Translations under genes and position numbers: made by a program
Part shown: positions 8,800 to 17,195 of the stretch, in pieces
Layout of the letters: every line of letters starts with the position of its first letter
How positions within the stretch are numbered: the first letter of the stretch is position 1
Origin: Nitrospinota bacterium
Lineage (GTDB): Bacteria; Nitrospinota; Nitrospinia; Nitrospinales; VA-1
Assembly: GCA_013349585.1 (NCBI GenBank)
Contig: DUZG01000012.1
Coordinates: 1-39,058 of the forward strand
DNA length: 39,058 bases
Reading direction: 5' to 3'
Notes under the pieces: model-generated
Told to the model about the DNA's origin: nothing
The model's database searches: none
What the model saw: the letters and a program-made list of their open reading frames with translations, nothing else

Positions 8800-9966
8800 T
8801 TAAAAGACTTCTCGAATACCTCTTACGGCTTGACGAATTCTATGTTCATTTTCTACCAGTGAGAAACGAACAAAATGATCACCGCCTTCGCCAAAACCAA
8901 TTCCCGGCGCAACTGCTACTTTGGCTTTTTCCAGTAGCATCTTTGAAAATTCTAGCGATCCCATTTTTTTAAACTGATCGGGAATTTCTGCCCAAACCAT
9001 CATAGTTGCTTTGGGAGGAGTCACCTTCCATCCCATTCTGTTCAACGACTCGCATAAGACATTGCGGCGGCTTCGATATGTTTCTATTATTGATTCGACA
9101 CAATCCCGTGGTCCATTCAACGCAACCGTTGCAGCAATTTGAATCGGTTGGAACATGCCGTAATCCTGATAACTTTTTATTCGAGCAAGGGCATTTATTA
9201 TTTCACTGTTTCCAACCGCGAATCCGACTCGCCAACCCGGCATATTATAACTTTTTGACAAAGTAAAAAACTCAATTCCGACATCCTTTGCTCCGGGAAC
9301 CTGTAAAAAACTGGGTGCCTTATAGCCATCAAAAACTATATCTCCATATGCAAAATCATGGATAACAATTAAATCGTGTTCCTTGGCAAAATCCACAATT
9401 TTCACAAAGAAATCGATGTCCACTAACTGAGTCGTGGGATTATGCGGAAAATTAATGATCATTGCTTTTGGTCGAGGCCAATTGCGCTTGAAAGCGTCGA
9501 GCAATCCCTCAAAGAAATCCGAATCCGGACCAAGAGGCACATGAATAACGTCGGCATTTGCCAGAATAAAGGCATAAGTATGAATCGGATAAGTGGGGGT
9601 CGGCACCAGCACAGAATCTCCTGGCGTGGTGATAGCTAAAGCAAGGTGCGAGATGCCCTCTTTTGAACCTATGGTTGCAATGGCTTCTGAGTTCGGGTCA
9701 AGGTCGACATCATAATTGCGCTTGTACCAGTCGCATATCGCAAGTCGAAGTTTATAAATACCTTTAGACTGCGAATAACGGTGATTACCATCTTTTTGCG
9801 CGGCTTCAATCAACTTATCAACTATGTGAGGAGGAGTGGGCATATCGGGATTGCCTAGGCCAAAGTCGATGATATCTTCTCCTCTTCTACGCGCTTCGTA
9901 TTTAAGATCGTTAACGATCCCGAGCACATAGGGAGGAAGACGTTTTATGCGTGAAAATTCTCTCAT
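8800..9966 (-). CDS. alaC: Class I/II aminotransferase, AlaC/DapL-like
   Basis: A 388-residue PLP-dependent aminotransferase. Conserved features are [20 protein letters not shown] near residue 32, [10 protein letters not shown] (174-183), [17 protein letters not shown], the Schiff-base Lys238 in [16 protein letters not shown], and [15 protein letters not shown] at the C-terminus. The sequence style matches the E. coli AlaC (YfdZ) glutamate-pyruvate aminotransferase group, which also contains proteins annotated as LL-diaminopimelate aminotransferase. The substrate cannot be settled from the sequence. It leads the run into hom and thrC, so an aspartate-family role is possible. The upstream 60 bases are very AT-rich and should hold the operon promoter. 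Confidence 0.82.
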   Translation of the reverse strand: MREFSRIKRLPPYVLGIVNDLKYEARRRGEDIIDFGLGNPDMPTPPHIVDKLIEAAQKDGNHRYSQSKGIYKLRLAICDWYKRNYDVDLDPNSEAIATIGSKEGISHLALAITTPGDSVLVPTPTYPIHTYAFILANADVIHVPLGPDSDFFEGLLDAFKRNWPRPKAMIINFPHNPTTQLVDIDFFVKIVDFAKEHDLIVIHDFAYGDIVFDGYKAPSFLQVPGAKDVGIEFFTLSKSYNMPGWRVGFAVGNSEIINALARIKSYQDYGMFQPIQIAATVALNGPRDCVESIIETYRSRRNVLCESLNRMGWKVTPPKATMMVWAEIPDQFKKMGSLEFSKMLLEKAKVAVAPGIGFGEGGDHFVRFSLVENEHRIRQAVRGIREVF

Positions 9967-9995
9967 TTAAAATCGATAAATATAAAAATATTACA

Positions 9996-10001
9996 TATAA
10001 T
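9996..10001 (+). promoter_or_regulatory. Consensus -10 box before the uppP leader
   Basis: A perfect TATAAT stands 30 bases outside the divergent alaC start. Transcription would begin near 10008, directly ahead of the long nested hairpin. The matching -35 region (around 9973-9978) is a poor fit, so this could need an activator or be chance in AT-rich DNA. Confidence 0.4.
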
Positions 10002-10021
10002 CAGGATAGGCCAAACCAAAA

Positions 10022-10163
10022 GGGTGTGTTTCAGAGTTGTGCGGAGGCAACCTGCTAAATTCCAACGGGGTTTGCCAATAGCAAGCCTAAGATATCACAG
10101 TTTAAATAGCCCGGCAAACCCAAACCTCCTTACAAAATAATGCTTTTCATTGGGCATACTCCC
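10022..10163 (+). ncRNA. Candidate rod-shaped RNA or uppP leader
   Basis: Four nested complementary segments can fold this stretch into one long rod. GGGTGTGT (10022-10029) pairs with ATACTCCC (10156-10163) with one mismatch. TTGT (10037-10040) pairs with ACAA (10132-10135). GGAGG (10043-10047) pairs with CCTCC (10125-10129). GGGTTTGCC (10068-10076) pairs with GGCAAACCC (10113-10121). A bulge of about 20 bases on the 5' side separates the inner stems. No open reading frame of note lies here, and a TATAAT box sits just upstream. The shape recalls 6S RNA, but no sequence match is claimed. It may instead be a 5' leader of uppP or chance pairing. Confidence 0.35.
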
Positions 10164-10225
10164 ATTACATTTAAGCTCAAGCTGTAAGAACCTTTACGTG
10201 TAACTTTAAGGACCTATAAAAACAC

Positions 10226-11026
10226 ATGGAATTGATTCAAATCATAATATTGGGCGTCATCCAAGGGTTGACGGAGTTTTTACCTGTATCCAGTTCCGGC
10301 CACCTTATCCTCACTCCTTTGGTTTTCAATTTTACCGATCAAGGCCAGGCTCTCGATGCCATTCTGCATTTGGGGACATTAATGGCCATTATAATATTTT
10401 TCAAAAAAGACCTTTTGGAAATGTTCAAAGGACTGTTTGACCGGGAACGGGATACCCACCGGATTGCCTGGTGCATTATGGTAGCTTCTCTACCTGCCGG
10501 ATTGATAGGCCTGTTTTTCGCGGAATGGATTGAGTCCAATTTGCGCAGTCCAACCTTTGTAGCCATAAACCTTCTAATATGGTCTGCAGTTTTTTATATA
10601 GCAGACCGTTCAGCCAAAAAGGAAAACCGGTCCGAATTAAAAGAACTGAAGTCCTCACAAATCTTTTTTATAGGCTGTGCTCAAGCCATCGCCCTCTTAC
10701 CTGGAACCTCTCGCTCAGGGATCACCATTGCCGCAGGACTGTTCGGCAATCTCAACCACATAACTGCAACCCGGTTCTCTTTTCTGCTGGGAGCCCCCAT
10801 CATATTCGCAGCAGGCATGCACAAACTCATCTCATTCATTTCTCAGCCTAACGCCATTCAGGATTACACACACCTGCACTTGATCGTCGGACTCGGAGTC
10901 AGTTTTCTGGTGGGGTTGCTGGCTATCAAACTACTTTTAAAGGTGGTGGAAAAAGTGGGGCTGTTACCGTTTATCATTTACAGAGTGATTTTGGCGGTGG
11001 CTATACTCATTTACTATCACGGCTAA
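10226..11026 (+). CDS. uppP: Undecaprenyl-diphosphatase
   Basis: A 266-residue polytopic inner-membrane phosphatase that recycles undecaprenyl diphosphate to the monophosphate lipid carrier for peptidoglycan and O-antigen assembly. The family signatures are intact. They include GLTEFLPVSSSGHLILT at 14-30 (Glu17 and the serine cluster) and ALLPGTSRSGITIAAG at 156-171 with Arg163. Several hydrophobic segments span the remainder. An AAGGA site lies about a dozen bases before the ATG. It is monocistronic, bounded by a divergent operon on the left and a strong terminator on the right. The family name BacA is an older synonym. Confidence 0.96.
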   Translation: MELIQIIILGVIQGLTEFLPVSSSGHLILTPLVFNFTDQGQALDAILHLGTLMAIIIFFKKDLLEMFKGLFDRERDTHRIAWCIMVASLPAGLIGLFFAEWIESNLRSPTFVAINLLIWSAVFYIADRSAKKENRSELKELKSSQIFFIGCAQAIALLPGTSRSGITIAAGLFGNLNHITATRFSFLLGAPIIFAAGMHKLISFISQPNAIQDYTHLHLIVGLGVSFLVGLLAIKLLLKVVEKVGLLPFIIYRVILAVAILIYYHG

Positions 11027-11033
11027 AAAAGGC

Positions 11034-11075
11034 AAATTTAAGCCGACCTGATAAAAATCAGGTCGGCTTAAATTT
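11034..11075 (+). terminator. Perfect 19-bp stem terminator, likely bidirectional
   Basis: Left arm 11034-11052 and right arm 11057-11075 are perfect reverse complements (core AAGCCGACCTGAT) around an AAAA loop. A-rich bases lie before the stem and T-rich bases after it, so it can end transcription from uppP and from the minus-strand small ORF. Confidence 0.85.
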
Positions 11076-11090
11076 ATTACTTCTTAGAAA

Positions 11091-11219
11091 TTAACCACAG
11101 GTTACGCTAACAAGATCCTTACCCTTGTTGTGAATGCGTACTTCACCACTGATATCACCGATGGAATTACAACGACTGAAATTATTCTGACTTTTAAAGA
11201 TAATTGACTTATGACCCAT
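11091..11219 (-). CDS. Small ORF, 42 aa, unknown
   Basis: The ATG at 11219 opens 42 codons ending in TAA at 11091. The peptide starts MGHKSIIFKSQNNFSRCNSI and ends HNKGKDLVSVTCG, with two cysteines and no membrane segment. It ends 16 bases before the bidirectional terminator, which would suit a real minus-strand transcript. The ribosome binding site is weak. The rest of 11076-11304 shows no other gene. The ORF could be chance, as only the position and amino acid character support it. Confidence 0.33.
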   Translation of the reverse strand: MGHKSIIFKSQNNFSRCNSIGDISGEVRIHNKGKDLVSVTCG

Positions 11220-11304
11220 GGAATGCTTGCTCGGAATTCATCCTACATTAATCGGCGTGGGTTATCGAACGGGGAAGGGGAAAGTGATGACGTATTAATT
11301 ATTA

Positions 11305-12645
11305 TCAACACTCAATTCTTTCATTTTCAATTTTCCTTCCACTTTCTATAATGATGGGTTTGTTATTACCATTTAGTCCTACCTGTCCCTTTAAAGATGC
11401 AGCACCTTCAAAGCGAACTTGCCCGGCAATATCTAACGCCTCCAATTCCAGCAAATCGGGTATCGTCGGAAAACATTGTTGAAAAGCATCTACCTGACTG
11501 AGAGTATCCCCAAATATTATTACGGGCAGGGACGATATTTTCCTTTCATTATTTCGAACAAGCCTTCCCTCATCCAGATTAAAAATATTAGATTGCACCA
11601 GAAAAAGGTCTTCGGTTTTCTTTACAGGCATAAAACGGTCGCGCGAAACGCATAACCCCACCGCACCCGCAAAACAATCCAAAGCTGACCCTATTGCCGT
11701 TTCCAACTGCACAACTGGTTTTCCTTGAATCGTTTTTCGATTAACAATCACATTTAAATTTAGCGGACCTTCTTGCATTTTTTCTTCGAGAGCCACCAAG
11801 TTTATCCAAATATTATTGGTATTAAAAATCGAAAACTTTTCCTGACTGCAAAACTCATCTATATGCTTATCAGGCACCTGAGCAATCTCAAGCAGCTTTA
11901 GCCTGCCTTCCTCCTTGTACAAAGTTCCTCCTTTAATATCTGCCGGTGTTTTAGGAGTCACCTCAATTAAAAAAGGTATCTTTTTCTTGATCATATGGTT
12001 AAGGATTTTGGAGTCCGCGACAGCCCCTAGATTATCTACATTTGACATGAACAAGATATCTTTCCCCTGCTCGATCAAGCGCCGTAATATACCCTGCTGT
12101 TCCATGCAATTATAAAAATCGCCATGACCTGGAGGGTACCAGCCACATTCGTCTGGATTCAGAGGCAAAAACGATTCGGCATCGACTCGAGGAAACATAT
12201 TTTGCTCGAAAGTCATTACAGGCACATCACAGGAATCAAAAAACGCAGCCGTTTCTTTATCCGTATAAAAACTGTTCATCAACAACAAGGGAATATCTTT
12301 ATTCCATTTGGCATTTAATTGACGTACTTGCTCGACAATCAAGTCCATGAAAGTTTTTTCACCCTTCACTTTTATAAGAGACTTAGGACCAGCACAGCCC
12401 ATGCTAGTCCCTAGCCCACCATTCAATTTTCCTATTACGAGTCGAGAATAGTTATTGGAGGATGATTCTTCCAGAGAATCGTAACCCACCAAGTCATCTG
12501 GAGAATGAATAGACGACCAGTCTTTAACTTTAAAAGACTTGTCTTGTACATGCGCTAGCATCTGCAAAAACTGCTCGCACTGTGGCCCGGGAAGCCAACA
12601 ATTTAAAACATTTTCTATTTCTTTTTTAGATTGCAATATACTCAA
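11305..12645 (-). CDS. UTP-glucose-1-phosphate uridylyltransferase, eukaryote type
   Basis: This 446-residue enzyme belongs to the UDPGP family typical of eukaryotes rather than the bacterial GalU family. The nucleotide-binding loop KLNGGLGTSMGCAGPKS lies at 73-89. MSNVDNLGAVAD, LIEVTPKTPADIKGGTL and FNTNNIWINL are further family blocks. The C-terminus (RFEGAASLKGQVGLNGNNKP) looks like a short beta-helix. It makes UDP-glucose for envelope polysaccharides or storage sugars. The frame begins with TTG at 12645, and no in-frame ATG near it is better. The ribosome binding site is weak. Divergent from the unknown gene at 12714, with 68 bases shared as promoter space. Confidence 0.9.
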   Translation of the reverse strand: MSILQSKKEIENVLNCWLPGPQCEQFLQMLAHVQDKSFKVKDWSSIHSPDDLVGYDSLEESSSNNYSRLVIGKLNGGLGTSMGCAGPKSLIKVKGEKTFMDLIVEQVRQLNAKWNKDIPLLLMNSFYTDKETAAFFDSCDVPVMTFEQNMFPRVDAESFLPLNPDECGWYPPGHGDFYNCMEQQGILRRLIEQGKDILFMSNVDNLGAVADSKILNHMIKKKIPFLIEVTPKTPADIKGGTLYKEEGRLKLLEIAQVPDKHIDEFCSQEKFSIFNTNNIWINLVALEEKMQEGPLNLNVIVNRKTIQGKPVVQLETAIGSALDCFAGAVGLCVSRDRFMPVKKTEDLFLVQSNIFNLDEGRLVRNNERKISSLPVIIFGDTLSQVDAFQQCFPTIPDLLELEALDIAGQVRFEGAASLKGQVGLNGNNKPIIIESGRKIENERIEC

Positions 12646-12713
12646 TTCCCATCAAAGGTTTTTATGATAAAATATTTTTCTCGAGTCGCCCAAAATTAGA
12701 GGTCAATTTTAGA

Positions 12714-13307
12714 ATGCTAATTTTCAAAAAAAACATCTATGAGCCTACGCCTCACCCGGAAAGCAATGTTAATCAGGGCTTAGAACCCTATGATTTTATC
12801 TTCCATTCCCTTATGACAGATCGGGAAATTTTTTTTGGACTCAATCAATTACCCGAAACTGAAGGACTGGAAAAATTTAAGACATTATTTCCACATGCCT
12901 CTCTTTTCGGAAGTGTCTCTATGCTCAATGACTTTTCCCGACGATTGTTTGAAGGCCTGATAGATAGAAGTATATGGCATATTTTGAACGCCTATCATCT
13001 AACCTATATTTTCGACAGCTTACACGGCACTTATGAGGACTATAGCTATTCGGAGCCTCAACAACGCAAGGAAATATTCCCAGAGCTAGACGGTGCCAGC
13101 ATAGACTTTGATGACTTCCTTGATAATTATTTTTTTGGCACCCCATTTTTGATAAACGCAGAGCGATTCAACAATATGGACTCTGAGGAAAAAAAGAGTT
13201 TGAAGCTAACCGACCCCTGCCTTTTCGGTGTCATAAATCAATTGATCCCCGCTGAAGAAGAATCCAGACTACAAACAGCAACTGAAACTCCTTATCTAGA
13301 AAAATAA
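12714..13307 (+). CDS. Unknown protein, copy A of a paralogue pair
   Basis: A 197-residue acidic, aromatic-rich, apparently soluble cytosolic protein of no family I recognise. It opens MLIFKKNIYEP, has LFPHASLFGSVSMLND (about 63-78), an SIWHILNAYHLTYIFDSLHG block (about 97-116), DDFLDNYFFGTPFL and, near the end, CLFGVINQLIPAEEE. The same blocks in the same order recur in the gene at 13984, so the two are paralogues separated by gpx. No signal peptide, transmembrane segment or nucleotide-binding motif is visible. The start ATG lies 68 bases from the divergent UGPase. The stop is 10 bases from the convergent gpx end, with no clear terminator between. Confidence 0.8.
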   Translation: MLIFKKNIYEPTPHPESNVNQGLEPYDFIFHSLMTDREIFFGLNQLPETEGLEKFKTLFPHASLFGSVSMLNDFSRRLFEGLIDRSIWHILNAYHLTYIFDSLHGTYEDYSYSEPQQRKEIFPELDGASIDFDDFLDNYFFGTPFLINAERFNNMDSEEKKSLKLTDPCLFGVINQLIPAEEESRLQTATETPYLEK

Positions 13308-13317
13308 AAACATACCT

Positions 13318-13890
13318 CTATTTTTTCAACTCTCTCTCTAAACAATTTACCAGCAAAGGAGAATCAGGCTCTATCTCGCTTGAATATCTAGCCACAGGAA
13401 AACCTTTTTTATCGATCAGGAATTTATGAAAATTCCATTTTACTTCATGCCGTTTCGGTAACGTGTCACCTCGAATTCTTAACAAAAATCCCGTTACACA
13501 TCGCATTATAAAAGTTTTAAGCCCTGTCTTACCCACCGGTATTAAAGTGCACTCCTGCAGGTATTTATAGAGCGGTGATTGTTTAGGGCCAAGTACCTTG
13601 GTTTTGCTAAAAAGGTTAAAAGAAACGGCGAATTTTTTAATGCAAAAACTCTTAATCACTTTTTCACTTCCCGGCTCCTGGCGACCAAAATCATTGCTGG
13701 GGAACGCGAGGATACGGAAACCTTGATCATTATATTTTTCGTAAAGCTTTTGCAAACCTGAATATTGCGGAGTAAAACCACATTCTGAGGCGACATTCAC
13801 GATGAGTAACACTTTCCCCTCAAATCGTGAGAGGGCTTGCTCTTCTCCAGAAATGGTTTTAACATTGATATCGTAAAGGGATTTTTTCAA
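13318..13890 (-). CDS. Glutathione peroxidase family, cysteine type
   Basis: A 190-residue thiol peroxidase. NVASECGFTPQY carries the peroxidatic Cys37 (selenocysteine in some relatives, an ordinary TGT/TGC here). LAFPSNDFGRQEPGS and VKWNFHKFLIDKKG are the other family signatures and provide the conserved catalytic Gln and Trp. The usual length is about 160-180. Here an unusual basic stretch of about 20 residues (GKTGLKTFIMRCVTGFLLRI and on) sits between PLYKYLQE and VKWNF, the position of the oligomerisation loop. No signal peptide is present, so it is probably cytosolic. It lies between the two paralogous unknown genes but on the opposite strand, so it is not in their operon. Confidence 0.9.
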   Translation of the reverse strand: MKKSLYDINVKTISGEEQALSRFEGKVLLIVNVASECGFTPQYSGLQKLYEKYNDQGFRILAFPSNDFGRQEPGSEKVIKSFCIKKFAVSFNLFSKTKVLGPKQSPLYKYLQECTLIPVGKTGLKTFIMRCVTGFLLRIRGDTLPKRHEVKWNFHKFLIDKKGFPVARYSSEIEPDSPLLVNCLERELKK

Positions 13891-13983
13891 GGGGTATCTA
13901 CCTGTTAATGTTTTATCGAAAACTATTGTAACTGTTTTTATGGGCTTTTAAAATAAATCACCTCATTTGGAATAAGGGCAAAT

Positions 13984-14604
13984 ATGCTTATTTTAAAGAA
14001 TAATATTTACGAGCCTTATAATTTAAACAAACCAAATGTTATTGTTACGCCTGACGCAGATTACAACCAGCGGTTTGACCCTCGCCGGTTTATTGAAGTC
14101 GCCTTGACGGAAGAGAAAGAAACTTTGTCCTTTATTGAGCGACAACCTCGCCAATATTGGCGAGAAGACCTGTTTCAATTTTACCCACATGCTGGGAAAG
14201 CAAACTCCCTGACTTATTTAAAAGAAATTCGTAAAATTTTAGAAACAGGCTTGGAAAAATCTTCAATCTGGCAGCATATGAATTCCTATCACTTTTCTTT
14301 TCTTTATGACGTTCTCGTTCGCTTCACTTTTAATTATAACCATGACAATGATGAAGAAAGAACAACCTGTCTTCCTGAACTGGAAGCGCAACCAATCTAT
14401 TTTGAAAATTTTATCAGCAATTACTTTTTCGATAGAGACTTTATGACGGACGAGAATCATTTTAACTCCCTAACCCATGAGCAAAAATATCCTCTCGGCT
14501 ATGATCGCCCTAGCCTGTTCGGTGTCATCAATGGACTTATACCCACTCGCCAAGAAATGGCTCTAAAAGAATCCAAAGACTTCCCTTATTCCATTTACGT
14601 TTAA
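13984..14604 (+). CDS. Unknown protein, copy B of a paralogue pair
   Basis: A 206-residue homologue of the gene at 12714. Shared blocks are MLILKNNIYEP at the start, FYPHAGKANSLTYLKEIRKI, SSIWQHMNSYHFSFLYDVLV, ENFISNYFFDRDFM, HFNSLTHEQKYPL and SLFGVINGLIPTRQEM. Copy B has an extra segment after the first block (NKPNVIVTPDADYNQRFDPR). No known domain, signal peptide or membrane span is visible. A conserved histidine-rich or aromatic core (PHA, MNSYH) might be structural. It is followed 41 bases later by nnr on the same strand, so co-transcription is possible. Function unknown. Confidence 0.82.
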   Translation: MLILKNNIYEPYNLNKPNVIVTPDADYNQRFDPRRFIEVALTEEKETLSFIERQPRQYWREDLFQFYPHAGKANSLTYLKEIRKILETGLEKSSIWQHMNSYHFSFLYDVLVRFTFNYNHDNDEERTTCLPELEAQPIYFENFISNYFFDRDFMTDENHFNSLTHEQKYPLGYDRPSLFGVINGLIPTRQEMALKESKDFPYSIYV

Positions 14605-14645
14605 GTAAAATAAATTGTGCGAATCTTTAAACTAGGAGAGTCTCA

Positions 14646-16193
14646 TTGCTGACTGTCGTCACAGCCAAACAAATGCAAGCCATCGATCGATGGACAATTG
14701 ACGAACTGGGGATACCCGGAGTCGTTTTAATGGAAAATGCGGGTGGCGCAATTGTCAGACAATTACAAAAAACCATTTCCGACCTACCTGCAAAAAAAGT
14801 TATTATTTTCTGCGGCAAAGGAAATAATGGAGGCGATGGATTTGTAATCGCCCGACATCTTTTTCAATTGGGAGCAAACATCACCGTTCTGCTTGCTGAA
14901 AAACTTACAAACTTAAAAGACCATGCAAAAACCAATGCCTTTTCAGCGCAAAATATCAAGATACCTATACGAGAATTGAATTCTGAAAACATTAACAGCT
15001 TTGATCACAAGTTGCGCCATTCGGACATTATTGTGGATGCCTTATTCGGAACAGGCTTGTCCAAACCTGCAACAGGACTTATGGAAACCGTCATTAACAA
15101 AATCAACCAGTATGAAAAATTTACGGTATCGGTGGATATCAATTCCGGGATAGATGCAGACTCCGGATTACTGATTGGTCCACATGTTTTCTCCGACATA
15201 ACTTTTGCCCTGGCCTCCATGAAGAATAGTCACCTGCTACATCCCGCAGCTGGAGCGACGAAAAAAGTGGAGCTATTGGACATAGGCATTCCGCAAGAAT
15301 CCTATAGCGAACAAAATATCCAGTCTCATCTTGTCGAAGAAAAGGATATAAAAAGTATTTTTGATTCACGCTCGCTTGATTCACATAAAGGAAGTTACGG
15401 TCATGTTTTGGTATTGGCAGGATCGACCGGCAAGAGTGGTGCTGCCGGACTGACAGCTCTTGCCGCTTTAAGATCGGGTTGCGGGTTATGCACTCTCGCA
15501 TTACCTGAATCATGCCAAAAGGCTTTCGAATTGCATCCTATGGAAGTAATGACCGTTCCACTGCCGCAAACACAATCGGGTGCTCTGTCGCTAAAAGCAA
15601 AAGATCCCATATTAAAATTACTGGAAGGAAAGTCTGCCGTTGCCATGGGTCCCGGTCTGACAACAAACCCTGAGACAATAAACTTGATCGGTGAGCTTTT
15701 GCCCTTTATCGATTGCCCATTAATTCTGGATGCCGATGCTATCAACGCATTTGAAAATAATATCGATTGGCTGGGCAAATTGAAATCCGCTATTCTCACA
15801 CCCCACCCAAAAGAAATGTCGAGATTGATCGGACTATCAACTCAGGAAATACAAAAAAATAGAATGCAAGTGACCACAGAATTCGCCCAAAAGCATTCGA
15901 CCCTATTATTGTTAAAAGGAGCTTCGAGTCTTATTGGCACCCCTGACGGGAATATATATATCAACCCCACGGGCAACCCCGGTATGGCCACAGGGGGTTC
16001 GGGGGATGTGTTAACTGGAATCATCGCAGGTTTAGCAGCGCAAAATATTTCACTTCAAAACGCTGCCATTGCAGGAGCCTATATTCATGGCCATTCCGGA
16101 GACCTGTTTTCTAAAAAAGAAACTCAAACCAGCTTGATTGCTGGCGATCTATTAAGATGCTTGCCTGATGCCTTGAAACAGATTTTTCCATGA
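14646..16193 (+). CDS. nnr: Bifunctional NAD(P)H-hydrate epimerase/dehydratase
   Basis: This 515-residue fusion repairs damaged NADHX/NADPHX. The N-terminal YjeF_N epimerase half (about 1-215) shows AKQMQAIDRWTIDELGIPG, FCGKGNNGGDGFVIARHL (55-72) and DALFGTGLSKPATG. The C-terminal ribokinase-like dehydratase half (about 225-515) shows HKGSYGHVLVLAGSTGKSGA, ILTPHPKEMSRL and GNPGMATGGSGDVLTGIIAG (GGSGD about 450-454), the ADP/ATP-binding site. The start is a TTG at 14646, chosen because AGGAGAG lies just upstream and the protein begins exactly where the family does. It overlaps tsaE by four bases (ATGA), a common pairing in bacteria. Confidence 0.95.
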   Translation: MLTVVTAKQMQAIDRWTIDELGIPGVVLMENAGGAIVRQLQKTISDLPAKKVIIFCGKGNNGGDGFVIARHLFQLGANITVLLAEKLTNLKDHAKTNAFSAQNIKIPIRELNSENINSFDHKLRHSDIIVDALFGTGLSKPATGLMETVINKINQYEKFTVSVDINSGIDADSGLLIGPHVFSDITFALASMKNSHLLHPAAGATKKVELLDIGIPQESYSEQNIQSHLVEEKDIKSIFDSRSLDSHKGSYGHVLVLAGSTGKSGAAGLTALAALRSGCGLCTLALPESCQKAFELHPMEVMTVPLPQTQSGALSLKAKDPILKLLEGKSAVAMGPGLTTNPETINLIGELLPFIDCPLILDADAINAFENNIDWLGKLKSAILTPHPKEMSRLIGLSTQEIQKNRMQVTTEFAQKHSTLLLLKGASSLIGTPDGNIYINPTGNPGMATGGSGDVLTGIIAGLAAQNISLQNAAIAGAYIHGHSGDLFSKKETQTSLIAGDLLRCLPDALKQIFP

Positions 16194-16675
16194 TAAAATC
16201 CATCACTCACAATACAGATGAGACCTTGCAACTCGGAAAATCTCTTGGCTCTAAGCTAATTGCAGGAGATCTAGTTTTACTTTTTGGCGATTTGGGTGCA
16301 GGCAAGACCTGCCTGACACAAGGAATTTGCCTTGGTGCTGGATTAGATAAAAACACCTATATTCGAAGTCCCACCTTCACTCTCATTAACGAATATCAAG
16401 GAGTGGTGCCCATCTTCCATATTGATCTATATCGACTTGAGACAGAGGAAGAAATTATGAGTTTGGGTTTGGAGGAAATAATTTACAGCAAAGCAATTAC
16501 AATCATCGAATGGCCTGAAAAATTAATATCAAATAAAAAACCAAACGAGTTTAAGTTTGGTATCGAGGAGCGCATTGAAATCCATATCTTCAGTAAAGAT
16601 GAAAACGTGCGCGAATTTACCTTTTCCCCCGTTCTTTTGAGTTCCAGAGAGCACCCCATTTTCCCTTTACTTTAA
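16190..16675 (+). CDS. tsaE: tRNA t6A synthesis ATPase TsaE
   Basis: A 161-residue P-loop ATPase that works with TsaB and TsaD to make the t6A base next to ANN-reading anticodons. Walker A is GDLGAGKT at 33-40. SPTFTLINEYQG and FHIDLYRLETEEEI are family blocks, and TIIEWPEKL is near the C-terminal core. The last 30 residues are divergent. It overlaps the nnr stop. TsaB and TsaD are not in this window. The 76-base gap to lptC contains an inverted repeat and AT-rich DNA that may carry a promoter. Confidence 0.93.
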   Translation: MIKSITHNTDETLQLGKSLGSKLIAGDLVLLFGDLGAGKTCLTQGICLGAGLDKNTYIRSPTFTLINEYQGVVPIFHIDLYRLETEEEIMSLGLEEIIYSKAITIIEWPEKLISNKKPNEFKFGIEERIEIHIFSKDENVREFTFSPVLLSSREHPIFPLL

Positions 16676-16703
16676 TCCCCCTCTATGGCATTATCATTAC
16701 ATG

Positions 16704-16720
16704 GTATGCCAATTGCATAC
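16704..16720. repeat. Short inverted repeat ahead of lptC
   Basis: GTATGC (16704-16709) and GCATAC (16715-16720) flank five bases, 32 bases before the lptC start and inside the only sizeable gap between tsaE and the lpt-rpoN genes. It could be an operator. It could equally be chance, as the arms are only six bases. Confidence 0.25.
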
Positions 16721-16751
16721 ATGCGTAATTCATTAATAATTAACTAGTTAA

Positions 16752-17195
16752 ATGATAAATGCTGTCAGAATTATTTTACTGATTATTGCTTTTGGAGTAA
16801 TTAGTCTGGCTGGATTTTATTTTTATAAAGTTCAGGGCCATAAAGTCGAAATGGGTAACATAAAGGTCAAAATAATGGACAAAGGCGTGGATGTCGAAAT
16901 TGAAAATTTCAAAGTCACCCACGAGGTTAAAGGTAAAAAAGAGTGGATTTTAAAAGCGGGACTGGCGCAAGTAAACAATCAAGAAGATGTCACGCATCTT
17001 AAAGATGTTCAGATGATTCTCCCCAAGGGAGATAGTCCACCCTATGTGATCACAGCAGAGACCGGCACCTATCAAAACAGCTCAAAAGATGTTGACCTTG
17101 TCGGCCGTGTTAAGCTGACTGGAGATGCTCAATCTTTGGCTGGCAGGTTTCAGGCAAACAAAAACAAGACCATACTTTCTAGTACAAACAAATGA
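16752..17195 (+). CDS. lptC: LPS export system protein LptC
   Basis: A 147-residue protein anchored in the inner membrane by one N-terminal helix (about residues 4-25, VRIILLIIAFGVISLAGFYF). A periplasmic beta-jellyroll domain of the LptC/OstA type follows, with KVTHEVKGKKEWILKAGLAQ and GTYQNSSKDVDLVGRVKLTG. It passes LPS from LptBFG to LptA. Sequence conservation in this family is low, so much of the confidence comes from the order lptC-lptA-lptB. It overlaps lptA by four bases (ATGA). No ribosome binding site of note precedes the ATG. Confidence 0.9.
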   Translation: MINAVRIILLIIAFGVISLAGFYFYKVQGHKVEMGNIKVKIMDKGVDVEIENFKVTHEVKGKKEWILKAGLAQVNNQEDVTHLKDVQMILPKGDSPPYVITAETGTYQNSSKDVDLVGRVKLTGDAQSLAGRFQANKNKTILSSTNK

